Positions 33,778 to 48,589 of a stretch of DNA of 64,000 nucleotides are shown piece after piece (within the stretch, counting starts at the first letter, position 1; every line of letters begins with the position of its first letter). The notes beneath the pieces were generated by a model that saw only the letters and a list, made by a program, of their open reading frames with translations, was not told the DNA's origin and did no database searches. The stretch is from Apostichopus japonicus (Eukaryota; Echinodermata; Holothuroidea; Aspidochirotida; Stichopodidae). The stretch is from assembly GCF_037975245.1 (NCBI RefSeq), contig NC_092561.1, positions 12,089,001-12,153,000 of the forward strand, written 5' to 3'. Both the position numbers and the translations under genes were made by a program.

Positions 33778-34712
33778 TATGGAAAGCCGTTTTAACATTT
33801 AATAAGGAATTTCAGATATCTCGAAATAATTTCAGATATCTCAAATTAAATTACAGATATCTCGAATTTATTTAAGATATCTACAAATAATTGCAGATAT
33901 CTTAAAATCAATTTCAGATATCTCGAAATACCAGGGAATTTCAGATATCTGAAATTGAATTCGAGATATCTCGAATTCATTTTCAGATATCTCGAATTCA
34001 ATTTCAGATATCTGAAATAGAATTTTAGATATCTCGAATTCAATTTCAGATATCTCGAATTCACTTTCAGATATCTGAAATAAAATTTCAGATATCTCGA
34101 ATTCATTTTCAGATATCTCGAATTCAATTTCAGATATCTCGAATTCAATTTCAGATATCTGAAATAGAATTTCAGATATCTCGAATTCAATTACAGATAT
34201 CTCGAATTCAATTAGAGATATCTGAAAATTCTCGATTAAATGTTAAAATGGCTTTCCATACGTGCCATTTTAACATTTAATCGGGAATTTCCGCATATGC
34301 ATTGCAGATATCTGGAATTCAATTGCAGATATCTCGAATTCAATTTCAGATATCTCGAATTAGATTTGCAGATATCTCGAATTCAATTTCAGATATCTCG
34401 AATTAAATTTCAGATATCTGAAATAGAATTTCAGATATCTCGAATTCAATTTCGGATATCTCGAATTCAATTTCAGATATCTCGAATTCAATTTCAGATA
34501 TCTGAATTAGAATTTCAGATATCTCTAAATCTATTTTAGATATCTCGAATTCAATTTCAGATATCTGAAATAAAATTTCAGATATCTCGAATTCAATTTA
34601 AGATATCTCGAATTCAATTTTAGATATCTGAAATAGAATTTTAGATATCTAAAATAAGAAACAATTTAAGATATCTGAAATTCCCGATTAAATGTTAAAA
34701 TGGCTTTCCATA
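33778..34712. mobile_element. GATATC foldback element, copy 3
   Basis: Offset 5,266 bp from copy 2; CGCTCG flanks are preserved. Confidence 0.82.
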
Positions 34713-34864
34713 CGCTCGTTGGGACTGTCAAAGGGCTCTGTGAGTTGAACAACAAAGATGCAAAAAGAACATTAGACCAATCACAGTCCATTATTCACAA
34801 GATACACCTGGCATCAGGCTTGAGCCAAGGAATGCTATGCTAAAGGAGTAAAAATGTTGCATAT

Positions 34865-35101
34865 ATGGCTGGAAATTACAGATGTAGCCGTTGGACAAGT
34901 ATTCTTGAATTTCTTGGTACGCTAATAGATTTTATAGTCTTTGTAAGTTTCCTATCACTATTTCTTCTTATCAGTTATCAGAAAAGACAAAGCGTCTCTC
35001 AGTTGGTTGTTCGTTACGTTGATGAACACATGTGTCCAACTTTAATGTTACCAATGTATCATCTTTGCCGTCAGCAGCGATATTTTTCAACTTGTACTTG
35101 A
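34865..35101 (+). CDS. Hypothetical 78-residue ORF, duplicon copy 3
   Basis: Encodes the same protein as the frames at 24307 and 29599. Confidence 0.15.
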   Translation: MAGNYRCSRWTSILEFLGTLIDFIVFVSFLSLFLLISYQKRQSVSQLVVRYVDEHMCPTLMLPMYHLCRQQRYFSTCT

Positions 35102-35621
35102 AAGTGTAGACGGTAAGTTCTCTTCACTCCTTTAAAAGAAATGTATTTTACCGCCAAGAGACCACCCGCGAGCCGAGTGCAATTTGGTACCTTCGAACAC
35201 CTGTGAACATCTTAATAGCGTGAATGGGGTAGAGCAATTGATTGTATTTTCTCGGCAGGGGGTCTTATAATAACATCTACGTTTAGGAACACCTGGGGCA
35301 GGAAGTGTTTGTGATAACAAACGAATTATATTTTATCATCATCAGCAGGTTTAACAGTTAAGCAGCCGATTGATTGAGCAAACCCTTCATTAGTTTAACA
35401 TTCAAAGACGACTTTAAGTAAATATTTTCTTGTGCTGTCAGTATCAGAGTAGTTTTCTAGCTGACGAGATCATCCGGTGATAGGGATGACCGTGATTTTT
35501 TGCTGAACACGAACTTGAACGTGAACTTCGTAATGTACAGTAACACGTTTATGTGATGTTAAAACTGTAAGAAAACGTTAATTATGCCAACACATTTCTT
35601 TTCGACAATTTTCTTCAGAAT

Positions 35622-35955
35622 GTTAACGTAGGTAAATATAAAGAGTCATGAAAACTGGAAAATTAATTTATTCTCCTTAACCCTCTACTTTTGAAAAAAT
35701 GCGGACGGGCCTGACCCCCACCATGTCATTATTTGACAATGCCAATTCTGATTGAAATTTGCCCTTGAAATACCTGAAATTGCACCCGCCCCCGCTGGGA
35801 GCAGATTTTTCGCTCTATTTCGCCATATCCGAACCGTTTTTGGTTGAGATTTTTTTTTCTGGGGGGGGGGGAGGGGTCAAAGGCATATTGCCATCATACT
35901 TAAAGCAGCATTTTGCGTTTGGTCGCCGTTTTCTATTTTTTCACATGTCCATCGA

Positions 35956-36005
<50 letters not shown>

Positions 36006-37004
36006 TCACAAAACAGCAAACTAAGATATCAGCCAAGTTTTTGCCTACCAACATCGTTAATTGGCGAGTAATTAAGGATATTGCGGAGAATGAGCAAAGT
36101 ATCCACGACAAAATTCCACATTTAAAATTAATCGCATACAGTACCCCAAACCCACTAGTTTGAATTCAACCACTCAGAGATGCAGGTTTAGTTATGAGCC
36201 GTTGCTTAAATTAGATTCAAAACTTTGCGTTGGCACAACCAGGGAGTTGTTATGGAAATCCCAGATACAACTGCCATATAGACTGTACACAAATCAAGCT
36301 TGGCGTTGGATTACGTATTGGTCAATGACGTTCGAAGTGTTTAAATATTCATATTATGGGCGAGGTTAATTGGGATCCAAACGGAAAATATCTTGGAGAA
36401 TAACAAAATTGAAGTTGCAAATTTTTCGACTTTAATGCCACCATTTGAAGTATGATTTTAAATAGATAAGCTAGTTATGTATGTCGTTATTGCATAGTGG
36501 AGAAAGTGAGAAATATCATAGAACGCAAAATGCATCATTAAGACGTCACTGCCGCCCGTTTGCCCTCCAGGCTCCGTCATAGAACACTTAAACATTGATT
36601 GATTGATTGATTTATTGATTTTTCCAACATATAGACGAGAAGTAGCTTCCCCTCGCGCAATAAAAAATTTCCATATTACCACTTTTGAAAAAACGTTTAT
36701 TTTTTATTTTTTTTATTTTTTTTATTTTTTTAGTATTATTTTTAAATTTTTTTTGAATTATTTTTATTATTTTTTTTATATATTTATTATTTTCTTATTT
36801 ATTAATTTATTTAATAAACGTTTATTTATTTTTCAAAAGTGGATATTTTTTTCAAAACTAGTTATTCTTTCAAAACCTGTTTAAATTACTACTTTTGAAG
36901 AAACATTTATCTTTCAAACGTAGTTAATTTTTTGTTCAAATATGGTTTCGCTATTTTTTATCAAAAGTGGTTAATTTTTCAAAACTGGTAAATCTTTCTT
37001 CAAA
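35622..37004. other. Intervening low-copy DNA, no recognised gene
   Basis: It contains a G-tract (about 35861-35873), a TA tract (35959-36003), a GATT microsatellite (about 36598-36620) and an AT-rich inverted repeat (listed separately). Two open frames of 134 and 69 codons exist (35759-36163 and 36160-36369). The first crosses the TA tract and the second starts at TTG. Neither resembles a known protein. Confidence 0.5.
36677..36845. repeat. AT-rich inverted repeat with CACTTTTGAAAAA arms
   Basis: ccacttttgaaaaaacgttt near 36679 is matched by the reverse complement near 36812-36843, around about 100 bp of nearly pure A/T. Partial copies of the same word (cttttgaagaaacatttat, caaaagtggttaa) continue in both orientations to about 36980. 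Confidence 0.55.
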
Positions 37005-38600
37005 AATCGTCCAGTGCATAAATTTTATGCAAATTGACGAGTTGCACCCTTTGACTAGATCTGACCAAATAACAAATCTCGTGCAAGGCATCAATTTTCT
37101 GCAAATTGACGAGTTGCACACTTTGCTAACATTTCGACAAAATGACCAAAATTCCAGAAAATTGACATTTTCACGATATAAGTTTCCTACAATGCATCAA
37201 TTGTTTGCACATTTACGAAATGCACGCTAAAGCGATATCTCTCTAAATGCATCAATTTTCTGCGAGTTGATAAGTTGCATCCATAAACGAGATTTCGCCA
37301 ATTTCATAAATTTCCTGCAACTTTAAGGGTTGCACCCTTTGACATCATCTTGCCTAATGCATTAATTTTCTGGCAAATTGACGAGTTGCACGCTTTGCTG
37401 CTGCCATCTCAAGAATATGACCAAACTTCCAGAAAATTGACGTTTTCACGATATAACAAAAATCGTCCAATGCATCAATTTTCTGCACATTTACGAGTTG
37501 CACGCTCTGACGAGATCTTGTCCAATGCATTAATGTTCTGCAAAATGACCAATTCCACACTTTGCTGCCATCTCGAGAAAATGACTAAAATTCCAGAGAA
37601 CTGACGTTTTCACGAAAACAGAACGGATCTCGCCAAACGCATCAATTTTATATGCAAATTGAGGAGTTGCACACTTTGCTGCCATCTCGAGAAAAGCCCC
37701 AAATGTCCAGAAAATTGACGTTTGCACGAAATAAAATGTTTCGCACAATGCATCAAATTTTCTGCACATTTACGAGTTGCAGGCTCTTGCGAGATCTCGC
37801 CAAATGCATCACTTTTCTGCAAATTGACGAGTTGCACACTTTGCTGCCATCGCGAGAAAATGACGAAATGTCCAGAAAAATGACGCTATCACAAGATAAC
37901 AAATAAATCTCGTCCAATGCATCAATGTTCTGCACATTAACGAGTTGCACGCTCTGACGAGATCTCGCCAAATGCATCAATTTACTGCAAATTGACGAGT
38001 TGCACACTTTGCTTCTGCCATCTCGAGAAAAGCACCAAATGTCCAGAAAATTGACGTTTTCACGAGATAAAAAGTTTCCTTCAATGCATCAATTTTTGGC
38101 ACATTTACGAAATGCACGCTCTAGCGAGATCTCGCCAAATGCATCATCTTGTCCAATGCATTAATGTTCTGCAAAATAACCAATTGCACACTTCACACTT
38201 CCAGAGAACTGACGTTTTCACGAAAAAAACGGATCTCGTCCAATGCAACAATGTTCTGCACATTTATGAAGACACGCTCTAACGAGATCTCGCCAAACGC
38301 ATCAATTTTATATGCAATTTGAGGAGTTGCACACTTTGCTGCCATCTCAAGAAAAGCACTTAATATCCAGAAAATTTTAGTTTTCACGATATGAAGTTTC
38401 GTACAATGCATCAAATTGTCTGCACATTAACGAGTTGCCACGCTCTGGCGAGATCTCGCCAAATGCATCAATTTTCTGCGAATTGATGAGTTGCATCCAT
38501 TGACGAGATTTCGCCAATTTCATGAATTTCCTGCAACTTAAAGAGATTCTGTTGTGATCTCGCCCAATGCATAAATTTTCTGCAAATTGACGAGTTGCAC
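37005..38600 (+). repeat. Diverged outer edge of the left arm
   Basis: Modules here differ from the core by many substitutions and small indels (for example gccatctcgagaaaatgac in place of gccatatcgaaaaatcacc). They also vary in length. Modules become nearly uniform beyond about 39.2 kb. Confidence 0.85.
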
Positions 38601-41600
38601 ACATTGCTGCAATATCGAAAAATCACCAAAATTCCTGATAATTGACGGTTTGACGAGATAACGAATCTCGTCCAATGCATAAATTTTCTGCAAATTGACG
38701 AATCTCGTCCAATGCATTTATTTACTCCAAATTCACGAGTTGGAGACTGTTGTGATCTCGTGCAATGCATAAATTGTCTGCGAATTGACTAGTTGCACAC
38801 ATTGCTGCCATATTGAAAAATCACCAAAATTCCAGATTTTTGACGAGATAGCGAATCTCGTCCAATGCATTAATTTACTCCAAATTTACGAGTTGGAGAC
38901 TGTTGTGATCTCGCCCAATGCATAAATTTTCAGCAAATTGACGAGTTGCACACATTGCTGCAATATCGAAAAATCACCAAAATTCCTGATAATTGACGGT
39001 TTGATGAGATAACGAATCTCGTCCAATGAATACATTTTCTGCAAATTGAAGAATTCCGTCCAATGCATTAATTTACTACAAATTGACGAGTTGGAGACTC
39101 TGTTGTGATCTCGTCGAATGCATTAATTTACTCCATATTCACGAGTTGAAGACTGTTTTGATCTCGCCCAAATGCATAAATTTTCAGCAAATTGACGAGT
39201 TGCACACATTGCTGCCATATCGAAAAATCACCAAAGTTCCAGATATTTGACGAGATAACGAATCTCGTCCAATGAATACATTTTCAGCAAAATGACGAGT
39301 TGCACACATTGCTGCCATATCGAAAAATCACCAAAATTCCTGATAATTGACGAGATAACGAATCTCGTCCCATGCATTGATTTACTCCAAATTGACGAGT
39401 TTGAGACTCTGTTGTGATCTCGCCCAATGCATAAATTTTCAGCAAATTGACGAGTTGCACACATTGCTGCCATATCGAAAAATCACCAAAATTCCTGATA
39501 ATTGACGGTTTGACGAGATAACGAATCTCGTCCAATGAATATTTTCAGCAAAATGACGAGTTGCACACGTTGCTGCAATATCGAAAAATCACCAAAATTC
39601 CTGATAATTGACGAGATAACGAATCTCGTCCCATGCATTGATTTACTCCAAATTGACGAGTTTGAGACTCTGTTGTGATCTCGCCCAATGCATAAATTTT
39701 CAGCAAATTGACGAGTTGCACACATTGCTGCCATATCGAAAAATCACCAAAATTCCTGATAATTGACGGTTTGACGAGATAACGAATCTCGTCCAATGCA
39801 TAAATTATCAGCAAATTGACGAGTTGCACACATTGCTGCCATATCGAAAAATCACCAAAATTCCTGATAATTGACGGTTTGACGAGATAACGAATCTCGT
39901 CCAATGCATAAATTATGTGCAAATTGACGAGTTGCACACATTGCTGCCATATCGAAAAATCACCAAAATTCCTGATAATTGACGGTTTGACGAGATAACG
40001 AATCTCGTCCAATGAATACATTTTCAGCAAAATGACGAGTTGCACACATTGCTGCCATGTCGAAAAATCACCAAACTTCCAGATAATTGACGAGATAACG
40101 AATCTCGTCCCATGCATTGATTTACTCCAAATTGACTCTGTTGGAGACTGTTGTGATCTCGCCCAATGCATAAATTTTCAGCAAATTGACGAGTTGCACA
40201 CATTTGCTGCAATATCGAAAAATCACCAAAATTCCTGATAATTGACGAGATAACGAATCTCGTCCCATGCATTGATTTACTCCAAATTGACGAGTTTGAG
40301 ACTCTGTTGTGATCTCGCCCAATGCATAAATTTTCTGCAAATTGACGAGTTGCACACATTGCTGCCATATCGAAAAATCACCAAAATTCCAGATAATTGA
40401 CGGTTTGACGAGATAACGAATCTCGTCCAATGAATACATTTTCAGCAAAATGACGAGTTGCACACGTTGCTGCAATATCGAAAAATCACCAAAATTCCTG
40501 ATAATTGACGAGATAACGAATCTCGTCCCATGCATTGATTTACTCCAAATTGACGAGTTTGAGACTCTGTTGTGATCTCGCCCAATGCATAAATTTTCAG
40601 CAAATTGACGAGTTGCACACATTGCTGCCATATCGAAAAATCACCAAAATTCCTGATAATTGACGGTTTGACGAGATAACGAATCTCGTCCAATGCATAA
40701 ATTTTCAGCAAAATGACGAGTTGCACACATTGCTGCCATATCGAAAAATCACCAAAATTCCTGATAATTGACGGTTTGACGAGATAACGAATCTCGTCCA
40801 ATGCATAAATTATGTGCAAATTGACGAGTTGCACACATTGCTGCCATATCGAAAAATCACCAAAATTCCTGATAATTGACGGTTTGACGAGATAACGAAT
40901 CTCGTCCAATGCATAAATTATGTGCAAATTGACGAGTTGCACACATTGCTGCAATATCGAAAAATCACCAAAATTCCTGATAATTGACGGTTTGACGAGA
41001 TAACGAATCTCGTCCAATGAATACATTTTCAGCAAAATGACGAGTTGCACACATTGCTGCCATGTCGAAAAATCACCAAACTTCCAGATAATTGACGAGA
41101 TAACGAATCTCGTCCCATGCATTGATTTACTCCAAACTGACTCTGTTGGAGACTGTTGTGATCTCGCCCAATGCATAAATTTTCAGCAAATTGACGAGTT
41201 GCACACATTGCTGCAATATCGAAAAATCACCAAAATTCCTGATAATTGACGAGATAACGAATCTCGTCCCATGCATTGATTTACTCCAAATTGACGAGTT
41301 TGAGACTCTGTTGTGATCTCGCCCAATGCATAAATTTTCTGCAAATTGACGAGTTGCACACATTGCTGCCATATCGAAAAATCACCAAAATTCCTGATAA
41401 TTGACGAGATAACGAATCTCGTCCCATGCATTGATTAACTCCAAATTGACGAATTTGAGACTCTGTTGTGATCTCGCCCAATGCATAAATTTTCTGCAAA
41501 TTGACGAGTTGCACACATTGCTGCCATATCGAAAAATCACCAAAATTCCTGATAATTGACGGTTTGACGAGATAACGAATCTCGTCCAATGAATACATTT

Positions 41601-42504
41601 TCAGCAAAATGACGAGTTGCACACGTTGCTGCAATATCGAAAAATCACCAAAATTCCTGATAATTGACGAGATAACGAATCTCGTCCCATGCATTGGTTT
41701 ACTCCAAATTGACGAGTTTGAGACTCTGTTGTGATCTCGCCCAATGCATAAATTTTCAGCAAATTGACGAGTTGCACACATTGCTGCCATATCGAAAAAT
41801 CACCAAAATTCCTGATAATTGACGGTTTGACGAGATAACGAATCTCGTCCAATGCATAAATTATGTGCAAATTGACGAGTTGCACACATTGCTGCCATAT
41901 CGAAAAATCACCAAAATTCCTGATAATTGAGGTTTGACGAGATAACGAATCTCGTCCAATGAATACATTTTCAGCAAAATGACGAGTTGCACACATTGCT
42001 GCCATGTCGAAAAATCACCAAACTTCCAGATAATTGACGAGATAACGAATCTCGTCCCATGCATTGATTTACTCCAAATTGACTCTGTTGGAGACTGTTG
42101 TGATCTCGCCCAATGCATAAATTTTCAGCAAATTGACGAGTTGCACACATTGCTGCAATATCGAAAAATCACCAAAATTCCTGATAATTGACGAGATAAC
42201 GAATCTCGTCCCATGCATTGATTTACTCCAAATTGACGAGTTTGAGACTCTGTTGTGATCTCGCCCAATGCATAAATTTTCTGCAAATTGACGAGTTGCA
42301 CACATTGCTGCCATATCGAAAAATCACCAAAATTCCTGATAATTGACGGTTTGACGAGATAACGAATCTCGTCCAATGCATAAATTATGTGCAAATTGAC
42401 GAGTTGCACACATTGCTGCCATATCGAAAAATCACCAAAGTTACAGATAATTGACGTTTTGACGAGATAACGAATCTCGTCCAATGCATAAATTTTCAAC
42501 AAAT

Positions 42505-43635
42505 TTACGAGTTGAAGACTGTTGTGATCTCGCCCAATGCATAAATTTTCAGCAAATTGACGAGTTGCACACATTGCTGCAATATCGAAAAATCACCAAA
42601 ATTCCTGATAATTGACGGTTTGACGAGATAACGAATCTCGTCCAATGCATAAATTATGTGCAAATTGACGAGTTGCACACATTGCTGCCATATCGAAAAA
42701 TCACCAAAATTCCTGATAATTGACGGTTTGACGAGATAACGAATCTCGTCCAATGCATAAATTATGTGCAAATTGACGAGTTGCACACATTGCTGCCATA
42801 TCGAAAAATCACCAAAGTTACAGATAATTGACGTTTTGACGAGATAACGAATCTCGTCCAATGCATTAATTTTCAACAAATTTACGAGTTGAAGACTTTT
42901 GTGATCTCGCCCAATGCATAAATTTTCAGCAAATTGACGAGTTGCACACATTGCTGCCATATCGAAAAATCACCAAAATTCCTGATAATTGACGGTTTGA
43001 CGAGATAACGAATCTCGTCCAATGCATAAATTATGTGCAAATTGACGAGTTGCACACATTGCTGCCATATCGAAAAATCACCAAAGTTACAGATAATTGA
43101 CGGTTTGACGAGATAACGAATCTCGTCCAATGCATAAATTATGTGCAAATTGACGAGTTGCACACATTGCTGCCATATCGAAAAATCACCAAAGTTACAG
43201 ATAATTGACGTTTTGACGAGATAACGAATCTCGTCCAATGCATTAATTTTCAACAAATTTACGAGTGAAAGACTGTTGTGATCTCGCCCAATGCATAAAT
43301 TTTCAGCAAATTGACGAGTTGCACACATTGCTGCAATATCGAAAAATCACCAAAATTCCTGATAATTGACGGTTTGACGAGATAACGAATCTCGTCCAAT
43401 GCATAAATTTTCTGCAAATTGACGAGTTGCACACATTGCTGCCATATCGAAAAATCACCAAAATTCCTGATAATTGACGGTTTGACGAGATAACGAATCT
43501 CGTCCAATGCATAACTTATGTGCAAATTGACGAGTTGCACACATTGCTGCCATATCGAAAAATCACCAAAGTTACAGATAATTGACGTTTTGACGAGATA
43601 ACGAATCTCGTCCAATGCATTAATTTTCAACAAAT
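42505..43635 (+). repeat. 377-bp higher-order repeat, three copies
   Basis: Units begin at 42505, 42882 and 43259. Each holds three L modules and one S module (3 x 108 + 53). The following unit (43636-44444) is the same plan extended by four extra L modules. Confidence 0.85.
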
Positions 43636-44444
43636 TTACGAGTTGAAGACTGTTGTGATCTCGCCCAATGCATAAATTTTCAGCAAATTGACGAGTTGCA
43701 CACATTGCTGCAATATCGAAAAATCACCAAAATTCCTGATAATTGACGGTTTGACGAGATAACGAATCTCGTCCAATGCATAAATTATGTGCAAATTGAC
43801 GAGTTGCACACATTGCTGCCATATCGAAAAATCACCAAAGTTACAGATAATTGACGTTTTGACGAGATAACGAATCTCGTCCAATGCATTAATTTTCAAC
43901 AAATTGACGAGTTGCACACATTGCTGCCATATCGAAAAATCACCAAAATTCCTGATAATTGACGGTTTGACGAGATAATGAATCTCGTCCAATGCATAAA
44001 TTATGTGCAAATTGACGAGTTGCACACATTGCTGCCATATCGAAAAATCACCAAAATTCCTGATAATTGACGGTTTGACGAGATAACGAATCTCGTCCAA
44101 TGCATAAATTATGTGCAAATTGACGAGTTGCACACATTGCTGCCATATCGAAAAATCACCAAAATTCCTGATAATTGACGGTTTGACGAGATAACGAATC
44201 TCGTCCAATGCATAAATTTTCAGCAAATTGACGAGTTGCACACATTGCTGCCATATCGAAAAATCACCAAAATTCCTGATAATTGACGGTTTGACGAGAT
44301 AACGAATCTCGTCCAATGCATAAATTATGTGCAAATTGACGAGTTGCACACATTGCTGCCATATCGAAAAATCACCAAAGTTACAGATTATTGACGTTTT
44401 GACGAGATAACGAATCTCGTCCAATGCATTAATTTTCAACAAAT

Positions 44445-46568
44445 TTACGAGTTGAAGACTGTTGTGATCTCGCCCAATGCATAAATTTTCAGCAAATTGT
44501 CGAGTTGCACACATTGCTGCAATATCGAAAAATCACCAAAATTCCTGATAATTGACGGTTTGACGAGATAACGAATCTCGTCCAATGCATAAATTATGTG
44601 CAAATTGACGAGTTGCACACATTGCTGCCATATCGAAAAATCACCAAAATTCCTGATAATTGAGGTTTGACGAGATAACGAATCTCGTCCAATGAATACA
44701 TTTTCAGCAAAATGACGAGTTGCACACATTGCTGCCATGTCGAAAAATCACCAAACTTCCAGATAATTGACGAGATAACGAATCTCGTCCCATGCATTGA
44801 TTTACTCCAAATTGACTCTGTTGGAGACTGTTGTGATCTCGCCCAATGCATAAATTTTCAGCAAATTGACGAGTTGCACACATTGCTGCAATATCGAAAA
44901 ATCACCAAAATTCCTGATAATTGACGAGATAACGAATCTCGTCCCATGCATTGATTTACTCCAAATTGACGAGTTTGAGACTCTGTTGTGATCTCGCCCA
45001 ATGCATAAATTTTCTGCAAATTGACGAGTTGCACACATTGCTGCCATATCGAAAAATCACCAAAATTCCTGATAATTGACGGTTTGACGAGATAACGAAT
45101 CTCGTCCAATGCATAAATTATGTGCAAATTGACGAGTTGCACACATTGCTGCCATATCGAAAAATCACCAAAGTTACAGATAATTGACGTTTTGACGAGA
45201 TAACGAATCTCGTCCAATGCATTAATTTTCAACAAATTTACGAGTTGAAGACTGTTGTGATCTCGCCCAATGCATAAATTTTCAGCAAATTGACGAGTTG
45301 CACACATTGCTGCCATATCGAAAAATCACCAAAATTCCTGATAATTGACGGTTTGACGAGATAACGAATCTCGTCCAATGCATAAATTATGTGCAAATTG
45401 ACGAGTTGCACACATTGCTGCCATATCGAAAAATCACCAAAGTTACAGATTATTGACGTTTTGACGAGATAACGAATCTCGTCCAATGCATTAATTTTCA
45501 ACAAATTTACGAGTTGAAGACTGTTGTGATCTCGCCCAATGCATAAATTTTCAGCAAATTGTCGAGTTGCACACATTGCTGCAATATCGAAAAATCACCA
45601 AAATTCCTGATAATTGACGGTTTGACGAGATAACGAATCTCGTCCAATGCATAAATTATGTGCAAATTGACGAGTTGCACACATTGCTGCCATATCGAAA
45701 AATCACCAAAATTCCTGATAATTGAGGTTTGACGAGATAACGAATCTCGTCCAATGAATACATTTTCAGCAAAATGACGAGTTGCACACATTGCTGCCAT
45801 GTCGAAAAATCACCAAACTTCCAGATAATTGACGAGATAACGAATCTCGTCCCATGCATTGATTTACTCCAAATTGACTCTGTTGGAGACTGTTGTGATC
45901 TCGCCCAATGCATAAATTTTCAGCAAATTGACGAGTTGCACACATTGCTGCAATATCGAAAAATCACCAAAATTCCTGATAATTGACGAGATAACGAATC
46001 TCGTCCCATGCATTGATTTACTCCAAATTGACGAGTTTGAGACTCTGTTGTGATCTCGCCCAATGCATAAATTTTCTGCAAATTGACGAGTTGCACACAT
46101 TGCTGCCATATCGAAAAATCACCAAAATTCCTGATAATTGACGGTTTGACGAGATAACGAATCTCGTCCAATGCATAAATTATGTGCAAATTGACGAGTT
46201 GCACACATTGCTGCCATATCGAAAAATCACCAAAGTTACAGATAATTGACGTTTTGACGAGATAACGAATCTCGTCCAATGCATAAATTTTCAACAAATT
46301 TACGAGTTGAAGACTGTTGTGATCTCGCCCAATGCATAAATTTTCAGCAAATTGACGAGTTGCACACATTGCTGCAATATCGAAAAATCACCAAAATTCC
46401 TGATAATTGACGGTTTGACGAGATAACGAATCTCGTCCAATGCATAAATTATGTGCAAATTGACGAGTTGCACACATTGCTGCCATATCGAAAAATCACC
46501 AAAGTTACAGATAATTGACGTTTTGACGAGATAACGAATCTCGTCCAATGCATAAATTTTCAGCAAAT
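44445..46568 (+). repeat. 1,062-bp higher-order repeat, two adjacent copies
   Basis: 44445-45506 and 45507-46568 match module for module, including rare variants such as attgactctgttggagactg and a one-base deletion in aattgaggtttg. This indicates very recent unequal exchange. Confidence 0.85.
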
Positions 46569-48589
46569 TGACGAGTTGCACACATTGCTGCAATATCGAA
46601 AAATCACCAAAATTCCTGATAATTGACGGTTTGACGAGATAACGAATCTCGTCCAATGCATAAATTTTCAGCAAATTGACGAGTTGCACACATTGCTGCC
46701 ATATCGAAAAATCACCAAAGTTACAGATAATTGACGTTTTGACGAGATAACGAATCTCGTCCAATGCATTAATTTTCAACAAATTGACGAGTTGCACACA
46801 TTGCTGCCATATCGAAAAATCACCAAAATTCCTGATAATTGACGGTTTGACGAGATAACGAATCTCGTCCAATGCATAAATTATGTGCAAATTGACGAGT
46901 TGCACACATTGCTGCCATATCGAAAAATCACCAAAATTCCTGATAATTGACGGTTTGACGAGATAACGAATCTCGTCCAATGCATAAATTATGTGCAAAT
47001 TGACGAGTTGCACACATTGCTGCCATATCGAAAAATCACCAAAGTTACAGATAATTGACGTTTTGACGAGATAACGAATCTCGTCCAATGCATTAATTTT
47101 CAACAAATTTACGAGTTGAAGACTGTTGTGATCTCGCCCAATGCATAAATTTTCAGCAAATTGACGAGTTGCACACATTGCTGCCATATCGAAAAATCAC
47201 CAAAATTCCTGATAATTGACGGTTTGACGAGATAACGAATCTCGTCCAATGCATAAATTATGTGCAAATTGACGAGTTGCACACATTGCTGCCATATCGA
47301 AAAATCACCAAAGTTACAGATTATTGACGTTTTGACGAGATAACGAATCTCGTCCAATGCATTAATTTTCAACAAATTTACGAGTTGAAGACTGTTGTGA
47401 TCTCGCCCAATGCATAAATTTTCAGCAAATTGTCGAGTTGCACACATTGCTGCAATATCGAAAAATCACCAAAATTCCTGATAATTGACGGTTTGACGAG
47501 ATAACGAATCTCGTCCAATGCATAAATTATGTGCAAATTGACGAGTTGCACACATTGCTGCCATATCGAAAAATCACCAAAATTCCTGATAATTGACGGT
47601 TTGACGAGATAACGAATCTCGTCCAATGCATAAATTATGTGCAAATTGACGAGTTGCACACATTGCTGCCATATCGAAAAATCACCAAAATTCCTGATAA
47701 TTGACGGTTTGACGAGATAACGAATCTCGTCCAATGCATAAATTATGTGCAAATTGACGAGTTGCACACATTGCTGCCATATCGAAAAATCACCAAAGTT
47801 ACAGATAATTGACGGTTTGACGAGATAACGAATCTCGTCCAATGCATAAATTATGTGCAAATTGACGAGTTGCACACATTGCTGCCATATCGAAAAATCA
47901 CCAAAGTTACAGATAATTGACGTTTTGACGAGATAACGAATCTCGTCCAATGCATTAATTTTCAACAAATTTACGAGTTGAAGACTGTTGTGATCTCGCC
48001 CAATGCATAAATTTTCAGCAAATTGACGAGTTGCACACATTGCTGCAATATCGAAAAATCACCAAAATTCCTGATAATTGACGGTTTGACGAGATAACGA
48101 ATCTCGTCCAATGCATAAATTTTCTGCAAATTGACGAGTTGCACACATTGCTGCCATATCGAAAAATCACCAAAGTTCCAGACATTTGACGAGATAACGA
48201 ATCTCGTCCGATGCATTAATTAACTACAAATTCACGAGTTGGAGACTGTTGTGATCTCGCCCAATGAATACATTTTCTGCAAATTGACGAGTTGCACACA
48301 TTGCTTCAATATCGAAAAATCAACAAACTTCCAGATAATTGACGAGATAACGAATCTCGTCCCATGCATTGAATTACTCCAAATTGACGAGTTTGAGACT
48401 GTTGTGATTCTCGCCCAATGCATAAATTTTCAGCAAATTGACGAGTTTGCACACATTGCTGCCATATCGAAAAATCACCAAAGTCACAGATAATTGACGT
48501 TTTGACGAGATAACGAATCTCGTCCAATGCATTAATTTACTGCAAATTGACGAGTTGAAGACTGTTGTGATCTCGTCCAATGCATTAAT

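Larger units (their letters stand above)
30356..35621. repeat. Duplicon copy 3 (last copy)
   Basis: 5,266 bp, ending at cttcagaat. The next three bases (gtt) match the start of a further unit before the sequence becomes unique (aacgtagg), so the array ends at a 3-bp microhomology. Confidence 0.95.

Noticed and set aside
39545-48040. Long minus-strand open frames (up to 295 codons) taken as a repetitive protein gene
   Set aside because: They follow exactly from a 108-bp satellite whose length is a multiple of three. There is no start context, splice structure or recognisable domain, and the same DNA runs inverted in the other arm.
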